The notes under the pieces: generated by a model
The model's database searches: none
What the model was told of the DNA's origin: nothing
Seen by the model: only the letters and a program-made list of their open reading frames with translations
Shown here: positions 1 to 10,353 of the stretch, in pieces
Layout: each line of letters begins with the position of its first letter
Numbering within the stretch: the stretch's first letter is position 1
Program-made: the position numbers and the translations under genes
Source: Gamarada debralockiae
Taxonomy: Eukaryota; Ascomycota; Leotiomycetes; Helotiales; Hyphodiscaceae
DNA: 39,247 nt
Assembly: GCA_002803225.1 (NCBI GenBank)
Contig: NXFV01001877.1
Span: 1-39,247, forward strand
Direction: 5' to 3'

Positions 1-2
1 AT

Positions 3-3000
3 AGTACTGGGGGCCTTACAGGGAGTACTGATAGTACTGGAGACCCTGGTGTGAAGCCTAAGAAGCCCACAAAAGCTGGGCTGAAGGCTGAACAGGAAGC
101 CCGTAGCGCCCTAAGGGACGCTAAGGCAGCTACCCTAATTATGGGGGTATGTACGTCCGCTGTATTACAGCATATCTTACTACTGGAGACTGCTAAGGAA
201 CAGTGGGACACGCTAAAAAGACTCTATGCCCCTGCTGGAGCTCTACAGCTCAGTACGAAGGTACAGGCCTTCACAGGGTATAAGGTCACTGAAGGAGTCA
301 CTGTGGCAGAGATCGCCACAGGACTAACTACACTACAGTCAGAAATAGGGGCTATCGACCCTAAGGAAAGGCCTTCAGATAGTCTAAAGATAGGCTTGTT
401 TTTCCAGGCAGTTAGGAGTCTAGATCCTTTGTATGGACCCTTGATATTGCAGTTAGAGCTCTCTGGAGCTAATACGCAATGGGAGGCTGTTGTGGCACAT
501 GTCATTAAATTCGAACGTCAGATAGGCACAAAGGGCCTTAAACAGACAGCACTAAAGGCTGAAACGTCAGGCCATTTAGGGGGCGATTTAGGGGGCAAGA
601 AGTCTAGGAAGCCTAAGGGGAAGTGTTATAACTGTGGACAGACAGGGCACTGGAAAAAGGACTGTACAGAGAAAAAGGGAGATACTTCTGGGAGCTCTAC
701 AGGGGATAAGAGCGCTAAGCAGAGCGCTAGTACAGGGCCTTTGCCTGTACCAGGAGGCAGTAAAGGCCTGTCCCCACAGCATACAGCGAATACGACCACT
801 GAGACATGCTGGGCAGCTACTGAAGAGCAGGGAGCTAGTACACTGAACTGGGTGATCGATTCAGGCTGTTCTAGACATATGACCTATTATAAGGAGGCGT
901 TTCAGGATTATAATAGGCTGTCAGAGCCTATAATAATCAATACTGCATCAGGAGCCCAGTTACAGGGCATCGCAGAAGGCACTGTAGGGCTGAAAGTACT
1001 AGTAAATGGGGTACTAAGGCCTGTGACACTCACTGGGGTACTGCATGTCCCAGGGCTCTCCGGGAGCCTAATATCAGTACTTCAGTTACAGGACAGGGGG
1101 ATCACAGTACAGACAGAGGAGTACCCTAAGACAGGCCTTACTTTAGGCCTAAATGGGAAGATTATAGGGACTGCTGCTAGGGTAGGAAGAGCCTATATTC
1201 TGAGTACTAGTGTACCAAGGGTACCTGAAACAGCCAACAAGGCCCAGGAGGTACCCCCTGAACTTGTACACAGGAGGCTAGGGCACCTGAGTCACAGCTC
1301 TATTTAGGGTATAGACACTGTAACTACAGGGCTTCCAGGCCCTGTAGAACCCCCTGAAACGCACTGTTCAGGCTGTGCGCTGGCAAAGGCAGTCGCAGTA
1401 ATCAATCGAGCACAACCAGAACGAACCACAGAGGTCTTAGGGCGCCTATAGATGGATTGGTGGGGTCCTTTTAGTATACCTAGCCTAGAGGGACACACTA
1501 ATATGCTCACTATCACAGATGAAGCCTCTAGAATGATATGGGTACTATTTGGCGCCCGCAAAGACCTGTTTAGGCTATTCACAGAGTTCAAGAATACTGT
1601 AGAACTGGAGACAGGCCTGAAGATCAAGGCCTGTAGGTGTGATAACGCCCCTGAATTTAGGGCATTAGGCAAGCTAATGGCCCCTACTGGCATACGATTC
1701 GAGTATATATCTTTCTACTCTGCTTGGCAAAATGGGGTCCCTAAAAGGCTAAACAGGACCCTGATAATAGTGTCTAGGGCCATGATTCTAGGGGCTAAAC
1801 TGCCCTTGAAATTCTGGCAGGACGCTGCTGAAACAGCCTGTTATTTAAGGAATAGGACCCTTGTAGGGCCTGAAGGAAAGACCCCTATTAAGGCATATAG
1901 TGGCAAGAGACCAGATATCAGTCACTTGAAGGCCTGGGGCTGTTTAGCCTATGCTAGAGTACCCAAGGAGAATAGGGACAATAAGCTAGTACCAACTGCT
2001 GTACAGGCTGTATTTATAGGGTACAGGCCTACGGCAAAACAGTATAGGGTATATGACCCTAGGACAAACACTATAATCGATGCGACAGAGCCCGAATTTC
2101 ATAAAGATAAGCTCTTGCAGTGGGACTGGGGAGAGAAGGTTCCAGGGGACTTAGTGCTTCCTTGGGACCCCTGGGAGGCTGTTCAGACACCTATATTCAT
2201 AGGCACTAGGGACCTTAAAGTACTACCCGAAGAGCAGCCTAAAGAGTCAATCACAGTTGATACAGGCATAGAAAACGCACTAGCTTCAGAGTACTCGAGT
2301 ACTAAAGAAGAAGCCTATTATACGGCAAAAGACACTGCATTAGTGCCCAAGAACTGGGAGGAAGCTATGAGCGACCCTGTACACAAGCCCTACTGGGAGG
2401 AGGCAGTAGTGACTGAAATAACTAAGTTACAGGCCTTGGATACCTGGGAAATAGTAGACCTGCCCCCTGGGAAGAAGCCTGTAGGGTGTAAAATCGTATT
2501 CGCCTTGAAGTATACACTTACAGGGCTCATTGATCGCTATAAGGCTCGGCTGGTAGCCCAGGGGTTTGGTTAAAAGCCTGGGGAGGACTTTATGGAGACC
2601 TTTTCGCCTGCTATTAGGGCTGAATCACTAAGGGTCTTATTAGCGATTGGGGCAGCTAAAGACCTAGAAATACGCCAGTTAGACGTAGTTAGCGCCTACC
2701 CACGCTCTAAGCTACACGCTACAGTATACATGAGGCCTACAGAGGCTCTTAGGAAAATCCTGGGGATCAAAGACCCCAGGAAGGTCCTGCTGCTAAAGAA
2801 CTCACTATATGGCCTTAAGCAATCAGGACGGGAGTGGCATATTGAAGCCTGTAGAGGCCTGAAAACCTTAGGCTTTGAACCACTATTTAGTGAGCCTAGT
2901 ATTTTCAGGAATGCTGAAACTGGTCAGCTGATAGGGCTCTACGTTGATGATATGATAGTCCTAGGGCGTGACCTACAGGCAGTACAGGCTACAATTGATG

Positions 3001-3908
3001 CGATTGGTCAGATATGGGAGATCAAGGAACTAGGGGATGTCCAAGTTATCTTAGGCATCAGGGTTCGGAGGGATAGGTCTAATAGGTCCCTGACCCTTGG
3101 TCAGAGTACTTATATTTAGGGTCTTATCGAGAAATACAGGCTACAGGACGCTAAGCCTATAACGCTACCTGTAACTGATCGACAGGCCTTATGCAAAGGT
3201 GCTCCTGGGGAGGCCTTGGCAGATCAAGCTATATACCAGAGCGCCATAGGGAGCGTTGGTTGGGTCGCTAGGGGCACTAGATTCGATATATCTTATGCCC
3301 TGAACCAGCTCTCTAGGCACTGTAGTGAGCCTGCAATTAGACATTGGAACGCTCTAATCAGGGTACTAAGATACCTGAAGGGTACTAAGGACTACAGGCT
3401 TACGTATGGCCTAAAGGGGGCTTATGGACATAAGCTACAGGGATTCTGTGACGCTGACTACGCTAGAGATATCAATGATAGGTCGTCTTGCTTAGGGGGC
3501 CTATGGCTACTAAATGGTGGTGTAGTTATATGGGCATCAACTAAACAGAGGTCGATCGCACTGTCTACAGGCGAGTCAGAATATATAGCAGCAGCTAAAG
3601 CTGCTAAAACTGGGCAGTGGCTTAGGGCGTTGCTCAGGGAGATCTAGTATACTCAGTACCTAGGAGAGCAATTAAGTGTCCCTATATTTAGTGATAATAC
3701 AGCCTGTATTGCACTAGCTAAGGACCTTGTGGCGCACGCCAGGACCAAGCATATAGAGGTCAGATATCACTATATCAGGCAATTGGTAGCGTATGAAAAG
3801 ACTACCCTAGCATATCTGCCTACAGAAGATATGTTGGCTGATATACTCACTAAACCCTTGTCGAACACAGCGTTTAAGCGCTGTATTAGGGGACTATTAG
3901 GACCCTAG
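3..3908 (+). pseudogene. Copia gag-pol polyprotein, five in-frame stops
   Basis: One frame runs from base 3 to the stop at 3906-3908. A UBN2-like gag region (about 150-540) is followed by a CCHC knuckle (CYNCGQTGHWKKDC, about 625-666), an aspartic protease motif (VIDSGCSRHM, about 850) and the HxxxH...CSGC zinc-binding part of integrase. The integrase core has its Asp residues (TITDEAS, CDNAPEF), but the usual NGVxER reads NGVPKR, so the catalytic Glu is Lys. RT keeps YVDD (about 2940). RNase H has DADYA and ends with DMLADILTKPL. The frame is broken only by stops at 1305, 1449, 2571, 3117 and 3645. Each falls where Gln fits the family (for example AQGF-stop-KPG), i.e. CAG/CAA to TAG/TAA. There are no frameshifts, so the copy is fairly young but inactive. 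Confidence 0.93.
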
Positions 3909-3946
3909 GGGGCCTAGGGATTATAAGGAGTTGGAATTCTTCAGTT

Positions 3947-3960
3947 AGGAAGTGAGGGGG
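3947..3960 (+). other. Polypurine tract
   Basis: A 14-base stretch is purine-only except for one T (AGGAAGTGAGGGGG). It ends one base before the LTR start, where the plus-strand primer of an LTR retrotransposon is expected. Confidence 0.7.
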
Positions 3961-3961
3961 C

Positions 3962-4139
3962 TGTTGGGTATTGAAGTGTCTAGAAGCTTCTAGTATACGG
4001 CTAACAAATACAAGTGGCAAATAAGTATAACTAGAACCTTCGGTATAAGTCACACTAGGTGGCAAATACAGGGTTCAAAAGTGTATATATAGAGCACTTC
4101 CTACTGTAGAATTAATAGATCATCACTGAAAATCCAACA
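3962..4139 (+). repeat. 3' LTR (178 bp)
   Basis: It starts TGTTGG and ends CCAACA, the short inverted ends usual for copia LTRs, and lies directly after the polypurine tract. A TATATATAG box near 4082-4090 could be the LTR promoter. The partner 5' LTR is not in the window, so the boundaries rest on the inverted ends and on the resumption of MFS homology immediately to the right. Confidence 0.85.
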
Positions 4140-5134
4140 GTTCCTCTAGGTTCACTACAGTAAGGAGTCCATAATCGCTCAAAAGCTTAGACGGATTGAT
4201 TGCGTCGGTAATTTGATCATGGTCCCATCACTTGTCGCAATTCTCATTGCCCTGACAAACGCCGGAACCAAAGGCCCATGTCGTCCAGGCGTATCCTCGC
4301 CCCCTGACTGTGGACTTTACCGACTTGATGACCTTCCATATCTACGAAGCCACAAAGTTCTGCCTTGAGCCAACAATTCTAAAGCGCCTCTTCCCGAACA
4401 GAACCACAGCAACCACATACCTTCTTACTTTCATCCACGCCCTTGACACAATTTGGGTGATTTACTTCCTGCCAGTTTACTTCCAACCGGTCGACCCCTT
4501 CCCACTCTGGCGTTCAAATGCTTCCCGTCTGATGATCTCCTTCCCTTTGCCATCGCCGGAGGTCTCGCCGTCACAAAATTCTGGCGATACAGACCTATGC
4601 ATAATGTCGGTTTCGCGCTCATGACTCTTGGGATTTGGACTCTTTACCATTCTGACTTCTGGCTCCACCGCCGCGTGGGTTATTTTCCAAGGCACCACAG
4701 CAGCAGGATCTGGCCTGGTGCTGAGTAGTATGCTGCCTGCTATCCAAGCCGAACTCACCGAAGCCGATCCCGCTTCTTCAACTACAACGTTTGCGTTCAT
4801 TCGATCTTTCGGCCCAGTCTGGGGTCTCAGGATCCCAGCGGTGATCTTCAACAATCAGTTCAGCAACATAGCTTATCGAATCATTAGCCCCACCATCAGA
4901 GCAATATTTACCAATGGGCAAGCATACGAGCATGCTTCCAAGACATTCATACATTCTTTTGATCAAAATACCGGAGAACAGATTGTCGGGGTGTACATGG
5001 ACGCGTTGAAAGTCGTCTGAGAAGTTGGGATTGCACTATGTGCTGCAGCGTTCCTCCTGGTGTTCGTGGTGAAGAAAATCAAATTGAGGACCGACTTGAA
5101 GACTGAATATGGGATGAAAGCAGAGAAAACCTAA
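4140..5134 (+). pseudogene. MFS efflux transporter, 3' part, disrupted
   Basis: This matches the C-terminal half of fungal 14-TM drug/toxin efflux pumps (DHA2-like; family judged from remembered patterns). Recognisable pieces are QKLRRIDCVGNLI (about 4180), ILIALTNAGTK, EPTILKRLFPNRT, LLTFIHALDTIWVIYFLPVYFQ (about 4420-4490), AIAGGLAVTKFWRYRP, MTLGFGLFTILTSGS (about 4620), AAGSGLVLSSMLPAIQ, TFAFIRSFGPVWG and KIKLRTDLKTEYGM. They lie in at least two frames, so there are several indels between about 4285 and 4630. A TGA at 5018-5020 stands where the family usually has Trp; the frame then stays open to TAA at 5132-5134. Homology begins at the LTR border, so the N-terminal half should lie left of the retrotransposon. 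No intron is evident. Confidence 0.85.
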
Positions 5135-5368
5135 AAGGAAGCGGAGAACGCTACTGCTTAGATTCTGTACGTCCCCACGTATTGGGGTATGCCAATTAGA
5201 GGATGTTAGAACACGAGCTGCTACTTTGTAGAAGCCACAAGAGATGCGCTTCAATTTAAATACCATTGTAATTTTAGCAAAGCCCCGCTTAAGTCTTTAG
5301 ATACAACAAGGTCATAGTCCCATTAAACCCCTTCCAAAGCCCATGCAACGGACTGAACAACCGCCACA

Positions 5369-6798
5369 TCAAATACCGGAAGGTCGGTGCCCAAAACCAG
5401 AACCATGATGTCCAGAACCAGAAGGAAATCTCGAGCTCGGAAAGCCAGACCCAAACTGTGGCCCACCACGACTACCAAGATGACTTCGCTGGAGCCTCGA
5501 TCCATACAATCCACTCCCATGTACCGTCCTCAACCTCCCTGTTCGTCCATACTCGCCGCCAAAGCTGACATCTTCTTTGCACTCGTCCTCCCACCACTCA
5601 ATAATCCCATGCCTCCACCAACAGGACCGGGCGTCCAATCCGGCTTCGGTAGCGGTCCCGTATACTTCAAGAGTTTCGGGTTACTAGGCTCAGCATAATA
5701 CGAGCCAAGCCTATCATCGGGACACGTCTCATTTTCCAACGCATAAACGCCCCCCATACCCTCCCGCAATAACTCATCACTAATAACATGATGACCTCCG
5801 GCACATTGATACCCATCGTGAATCCGGTTCCACGCGAATCCCTCCGGAAAACTTCCCGTTCTCTCAATCATGCATTGAGCCCAGGCTTCCTGTTTCTCTC
5901 GTTCGTCGGGGGCGAGGGTCCCGTATTGCGTTTGGCGCGCTGCCATGGTTATGTCTTCGGGTTCACGTGGATTGTGCGAGTTGTTGAGGGCGCCATGGAA
6001 CGCATGCTGGTGCGATTTGGGGTTGTGGCGGGATAGGTTTTGTGGGTGGGGAGGTGTGCGCAGCGTATTGGGTGGCCGGCACCATGCCTTCGACGAAAGT
6101 GCGTTCCATGTTTTGTACTTGGTAGTGTTCGGTTTTTACGCGGGAGGTGGTGGTGGGCATGGTTTGTTTGGTTGTTCGTTGGGAGGGTTGGTGTCGCGAG
6201 GATGAGATACGGGTGGAGGATTGGTGGCGGGATGAGGAGGAGATGTGGGATTTCTTGTCTTCGGGGTAAGAAGACTGTTCGGCCTTTTGTTGAATTGTTG
6301 CTTGACTGCGCTCAGCAGTATATCTGCTGGAGGGAATGTGGGATTTCTTGTCCTCGGGATAGGGGAAGTGGCTCTGGACTTTGCTTGAAGAAGCACGCGC
6401 TGTGTGTCGAACTGATGATGTGCTTTGGAATCCAGACTATGGCCACCTGACTGGCTGCCCTTCAGCATCGTTTGCATGTGCCTTGTAGGCAGGCAGTTGG
6501 CTCTCTCTGACGGAAGTCAAAGGTGGGTTTTTGATCGAGCCCTTGACCACGGTGCCGCACTGAGCTCGGGAAGATGGCTGGTTAAATGGCTCATGTCTCT
6601 TTGATGAGGATAAAGAGGGCTTATGTGAGGAGTCGAGAGCCTTGAAGGTTGACGTCTTGGCAGGCATTGTTCTTGACAAGCCGTGGACGTCTAGATTGCG
6701 AAATTGTTTGTCAAGATGCTCGAGATCGAGACTTGTGCGTCGGCAGGCGGGGCAACGGTGTTGGATATCAACTGTGACTTGCCCTTTTTAGAATCCAT
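5369..6798 (-). pseudogene. Decayed gene, unknown family, CPAC motif and Gly-rich tail
   Basis: I do not recognise the family. From the ATG at 6798 the frame reads MDSK, then shifts at a run of five A (6785-6789 on the plus strand). One more A would restore a frame that continues KGQVTVDIQHRCPACRRTS. It proceeds through a basic Ser-rich region to a TAG at 6437-6439 (a Gln codon by one C-to-T change), then stays open through two copies of YPEDKKSHI. Near 6050 the frame shifts again into a well-formed segment (5530-5946) with QCAGGHHVISDELL and ALENETCPDDRLG. A last shift near 5530-5550 leads to a Gly/Ser-rich tail ending at 5369. Introns could explain one or two of the shifts but not the TAG or the A-run. 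Intact length would be about 470 residues. Confidence 0.6.
6244..6360 (-). repeat. In-frame 93-bp-spaced direct repeat
   Basis: Two near-identical 24-bp copies (6244-6267 and 6337-6360) are 93 bp apart, exactly 31 codons. On the minus strand both encode PEDKKSH in the frame of the decayed gene. This supports that frame as the true coding frame and suggests an old internal duplication. Confidence 0.7.
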
Positions 6799-7252
6799 GG
6801 CACCGAACGTGCGTTGACAGATTGAATTTTGCTTGGGTGAAGATTGTGGGCCTTGAAGTGGGTCTTTGAAGCTGCAAGATTGCGGTTTGAGGGAGGGCGG
6901 AAAGAGGAGCAGAGTGATACATTGAAAAGCTTTTGTATTCGAGACTTCGACTGTCATGAGTATGAATAACAGCATATCAGAGCGCCAATCGATGGCTATG
7001 AATCACCAAGTCCGTAGGGCCATAGGAAAACCATTCACACTTGCAAATGTTTTCGAAGGAACTGGCACTAGCAGTGATTAGAGACATATGCAGAGAGACA
7101 TCTGGAGTGTATGCAACACGGTTGGCGACGAGTTGAAACTTTTCCTATCACTTGATTTCATGATACTTCATTTATTCTTTATCCTCAACGCTGAAAAAGC
7201 AGCTTACGCCAATTCCATCCCATGATCCCAAATGACCGATTAGTCTCTGCGC
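6799..7252. other. Intergenic, tail of metacaspase to decayed gene
   Basis: No gene is supported here. It should hold the 3' UTR of the metacaspase and the promoter of the decayed minus-strand gene. Minus-strand reading frames upstream of 6798 show no recognisable domain. Confidence 0.5.
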
Positions 7253-8576
7253 TCAGAACTGGACAAAGTCAGCGGAGAAGGTACTAAATTAGGTGGATCC
7301 GATATGTACTCACAGAAACCCTTTGCTGCAGATTATATTCGCCACCAACAGACAACTGCGGGATCTGCTTATATCGCTGGGCCAATTCCTGTCGTGTATT
7401 TTGAAGGACCTGAAACTGTCAGCGAAGTATCTCGAAAGGTAGAGGGAACAAAACTTGCCTCGATATAGCTCTGATTTGGGTTTGCTCTCATTGTCTTAAT
7501 CAAAGCATAGGACATTGCACCTGTCAAAGTTAGCATAGTTGACATTGGAAAGGTGTAAGAGTCAGCAAGCCTGTAGGAGCTCCAGCAATGCTGGTGTCAG
7601 CAGATGTCTGATCGTCAGCGCAACCACTGAACATCCAAACATCCTTTCCCTCGTGTTTCCACGGCTCGATAAAGTTCTCCTCGCCCAATCCATGCTCATT
7701 TACAGGTCCATCTTCACGATGATGGAGCGAAGCGAAGAAAGTCTTGGCACCCCCCATCAAAGCCTTGGCATCATTGATCTTGGCAGCTGAAAATCCTCCA
7801 CGGACAAGGTTCACAGCTGCGTTCGCAAGATTGATGCCTTGCTTCACGTTGTCGACAAGATTGACCTCTCCACGGGAGTTCGGTCGGTAGACGTATGGAA
7901 GTTCGACTGCGGATCCGGAGTGGCAGCAGTCAAAAACGATGGTGAGGCGGGCGGTGGGAATCATTGGGCTGACCAGAACTTTGTGGAGCTGGTTTACGTC
8001 AGTATTGCATTTCAAGATGCATGAGCAGGGCAACTCACTGTGTCGCTGTCGATTTGTCCACGTGATTGGAAGTCGACTGGGCAGATTGTGTCATCAAATC
8101 CGGAAAGATGTCAACAGTGGTTCAAATGAGATAGGTCATTCACGTACCCTGAGTCTCTGTCTCCGTCAGGGTCCTTGACTTGAGCTACGCATTGTCAGAC
8201 TCATGGACTTTGGAATGATTTATTATCGAAAAAACCTACCTCCATGGCCGGAATACGACAAGAAGACGGAATCGCCAGGGTTGTTGCCAGAGACCAGCCA
8301 CTGGAAGGCCTATTTGAAGATGAGGTTTAGCAGAGATATCGGAACTAGCGAGGAGAAAGCACTTACCGCCATCATGTTAGCTCCGGTAGGTTCGAAGGGA
8401 GTGCCGCGATTCTCAGGCGCATCAGTCATAATGACCATATCGTGGCGGCTTGCTGAGAATCCGCGTTCCTGGACCAAGTACTGGCGCATATTCATGGCAT
8501 CATTGATACATCCGTTCAGTTGATGGTTGGTACCGAAGTAGTTGATACCGATCAACAGAGCTTTTCTGCGGGGCAT
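7253..8576 (-). CDS. Metacaspase (type I-like peptidase C14), no prodomain
   Basis: This is a cysteine peptidase of the caspase fold, Arg/Lys-specific in the family and linked to stress and cell death. Inferred exons (minus strand): 8576-8367, 8309-8240, 8184-8148, 8099-8039, 7988-7571, 7520-7459, 7409-7314 and 7258-7253, giving 319 residues. It starts directly at RRKALLIGINYF, so the Pro/Gln-rich prodomain of type I metacaspases is absent. Catalytic His is in SYSGHG (about residue 92), Cys in FDCCHSG (about 148), and the substrate-pocket Asp pair in DSGFDD. The C-terminal part has PTGAMSYALI and PQLSVGGEYNL. Introns 3, 5 and 6 lack canonical ends: intron 3 (8147-8100) ends GG, intron 5 starts GCTTGC, intron 6 starts GCAAGT. 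Retaining intron 3 gives a stop soon after the catalytic His, so the gene may be non-functional. The last two-codon exon is the least certain. Confidence 0.88.
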
Positions 8577-10353
8577 GGTGAACGAGTTGATAATTGTTCG
8601 TTGATGTTTAAGGTGAGGCTGAGGGGGCGCAGCTGAAATATCGTAGAAACCTATTTGAAGTCAGCAATGACGAGAATCAACGAGCCGCGAAATTGGGAAG
8701 ATTCACGAATGGTATGTGATCACGCGGACGATTGAATTTCGAGGAGTGAATCACCGCTTTGGTAAAGTCAAGCTTCGCGAGATTGATTAGATCCACGATC
8801 CGGAAGGTGAGATGCAGAGGAGATGCGCGTCTTTTAAAAATAAGACTTATCCTCCCGAAGAGGCGTTTTAAGCGCGTCAATGACAGTAGGCGAGTGACAT
8901 GCCAGTGCACGTGACTGTCGACTTCGCGATTTGGAGATAGTGCTTTCAGTTGCATTGAACGCGGGCGTAAAGGAGTTAATTGAAGTTTCTAAGTGGGAGT
9001 GGCTCTGGAAAGTCAAGTTTATTTCCAACAAAAAACCTGAATGATGGGAATCAAAGCTAGCACGTGAGGGGGAGCTGAATTGGAACGCTGAACACATTCG
9101 GAGACCACACAGAGACAACTGGAATCTGGTATTGAGAGGAAAGTAGAGTCCGCAGTATGGGTTCTTTGGGGCCAACCTCAACTATATTTTCAGTTCTTTA
9201 CCAAACTCCCATTCCGACAGCTTTCTCAGTTTCGCTTTTCAAACCCCACTGAATCCGAGCATGAAGCACTGACCATCGAAGACAGACATGGCATCTTTCG
9301 AACATTGGGCCTATACTGAATTTTAAAATTTGATCCTCTTAAAATACAAATTATCTCGCATTCAAGTCAAGAACTATGTTTCTGAGCCACAGCCATGCCT
9401 AGTTCAAGGGAATGCAATCAATCCATCGTGGTGAGTAGTATTCGAGCGGCGTTCACTGAAGCTGTCCAGCTTGGAACCCAGTTTAATCGCACGCTATAAA
9501 GGTACAGAATGTTATTAAGCAGCAGCAGAAGAAGAAAAATGGATGACGAAATATTATCATAAAAATTAGTCGTGTTGTCACGTGACACCAGAGAGGAGAA
9601 AGCCGGGACGATTTGGAATTCGAACGGCAATTCAATTGAAGCCGAGAACCCTGTTTGAATTATTTAAATGGAAGGTGTAATTGGTTAACCAGTCAGCCTG
9701 CATGAGATCAACTCGCTGAAGAGGTGTGGCAGACCATTGAATGATTGTTAAGACATACAACTTTGTTGGATGCCCTGTCAGCTCGAACATTTGATATGAA
9801 GCAAGACGGAAGAACACATCCACGAAACATAAAAGATCATTTGAAAAGCTTTGACTCCGGAGAACTATTTGGGGAAGCATTGCGGAATGCATTACCCCTC
9901 AATTTGTGATCTTAGCGTTTCTCATGCCCAATGGTACATCGAGTTGCTTGACAGGATCTCTGCGCTCGTTGTACCCAAGGGTATGGGCCACTCAACCTCA
10001 GGGACCCGCGAAGCAAGATTACCGGATAAATAAATAGTTATTCCAGCAGCTCGCGCGCAGGATTGATGATCCTCTTTCTACTTCATCAATCGAAACGTGC
10101 CGTATAATTTTATCAAATTTATGGATGAAGTTGAAAACCATTTTTCCTCCTTTTCCTTGGAGAAAATCAAAATTCCCGGTGCCGCGCTGCTTTGAGTTCG
10201 GCGTGTTGTTTAGCGAGACAATTAGTAAGCATGCTTATCAAACCATGTATCGAAATTTCAGAAGAAACCGAGATCCAGCTTCAACACCGATTCTTCTCCG
10301 AACGCACCAATTCAATATCCAACCCAACCTGTAGCTGCACAACCTACGACAGC
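8577..10353. other. Intergenic, divergent promoter region
   Basis: About 1.8 kb lies between the metacaspase (-) and the Zn2Cys6 factor (+). Several CACGTG or GCACGTGA elements occur (about 8908, 9060, 9580), possible bHLH/bZIP-type sites, but I cannot tie them to a regulator. Short open frames exist on both strands without recognisable domains. I see no RNA gene or repeat. Confidence 0.5.

Larger units (their letters stand above)
1..4139 (+). mobile_element. Ty1/copia LTR retrotransposon, 5' part outside window
   Basis: The element holds, in copia order, gag with a zinc knuckle, protease, integrase, reverse transcriptase and RNase H. A purine-rich tract and a 178-bp 3' LTR follow. Protease, then integrase, then RT is the order that separates copia from gypsy elements. 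The reading frame is already open at base 3, so the 5' LTR and the start of gag lie left of the window. The right edge abuts MFS-transporter homology without a spacer, so the element appears to have inserted into that gene. The target-site duplication cannot be checked because the left flank is missing. Confidence 0.95.

Noticed and set aside
1305..3647. Programmed stop-codon readthrough or reassignment of TAG/TAA to Gln
   Set aside because: Stops are scattered within integrase, RT and RNase H rather than at a gag/pol border, intact genes nearby use TAG, TAA and TGA normally, and CpA-to-TpA mutation explains the pattern more simply.
9632..9892. Minus-strand open frame of 86 codons in the metacaspase upstream region
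   Set aside because: No domain, signal or conserved motif; length is within chance in this region.
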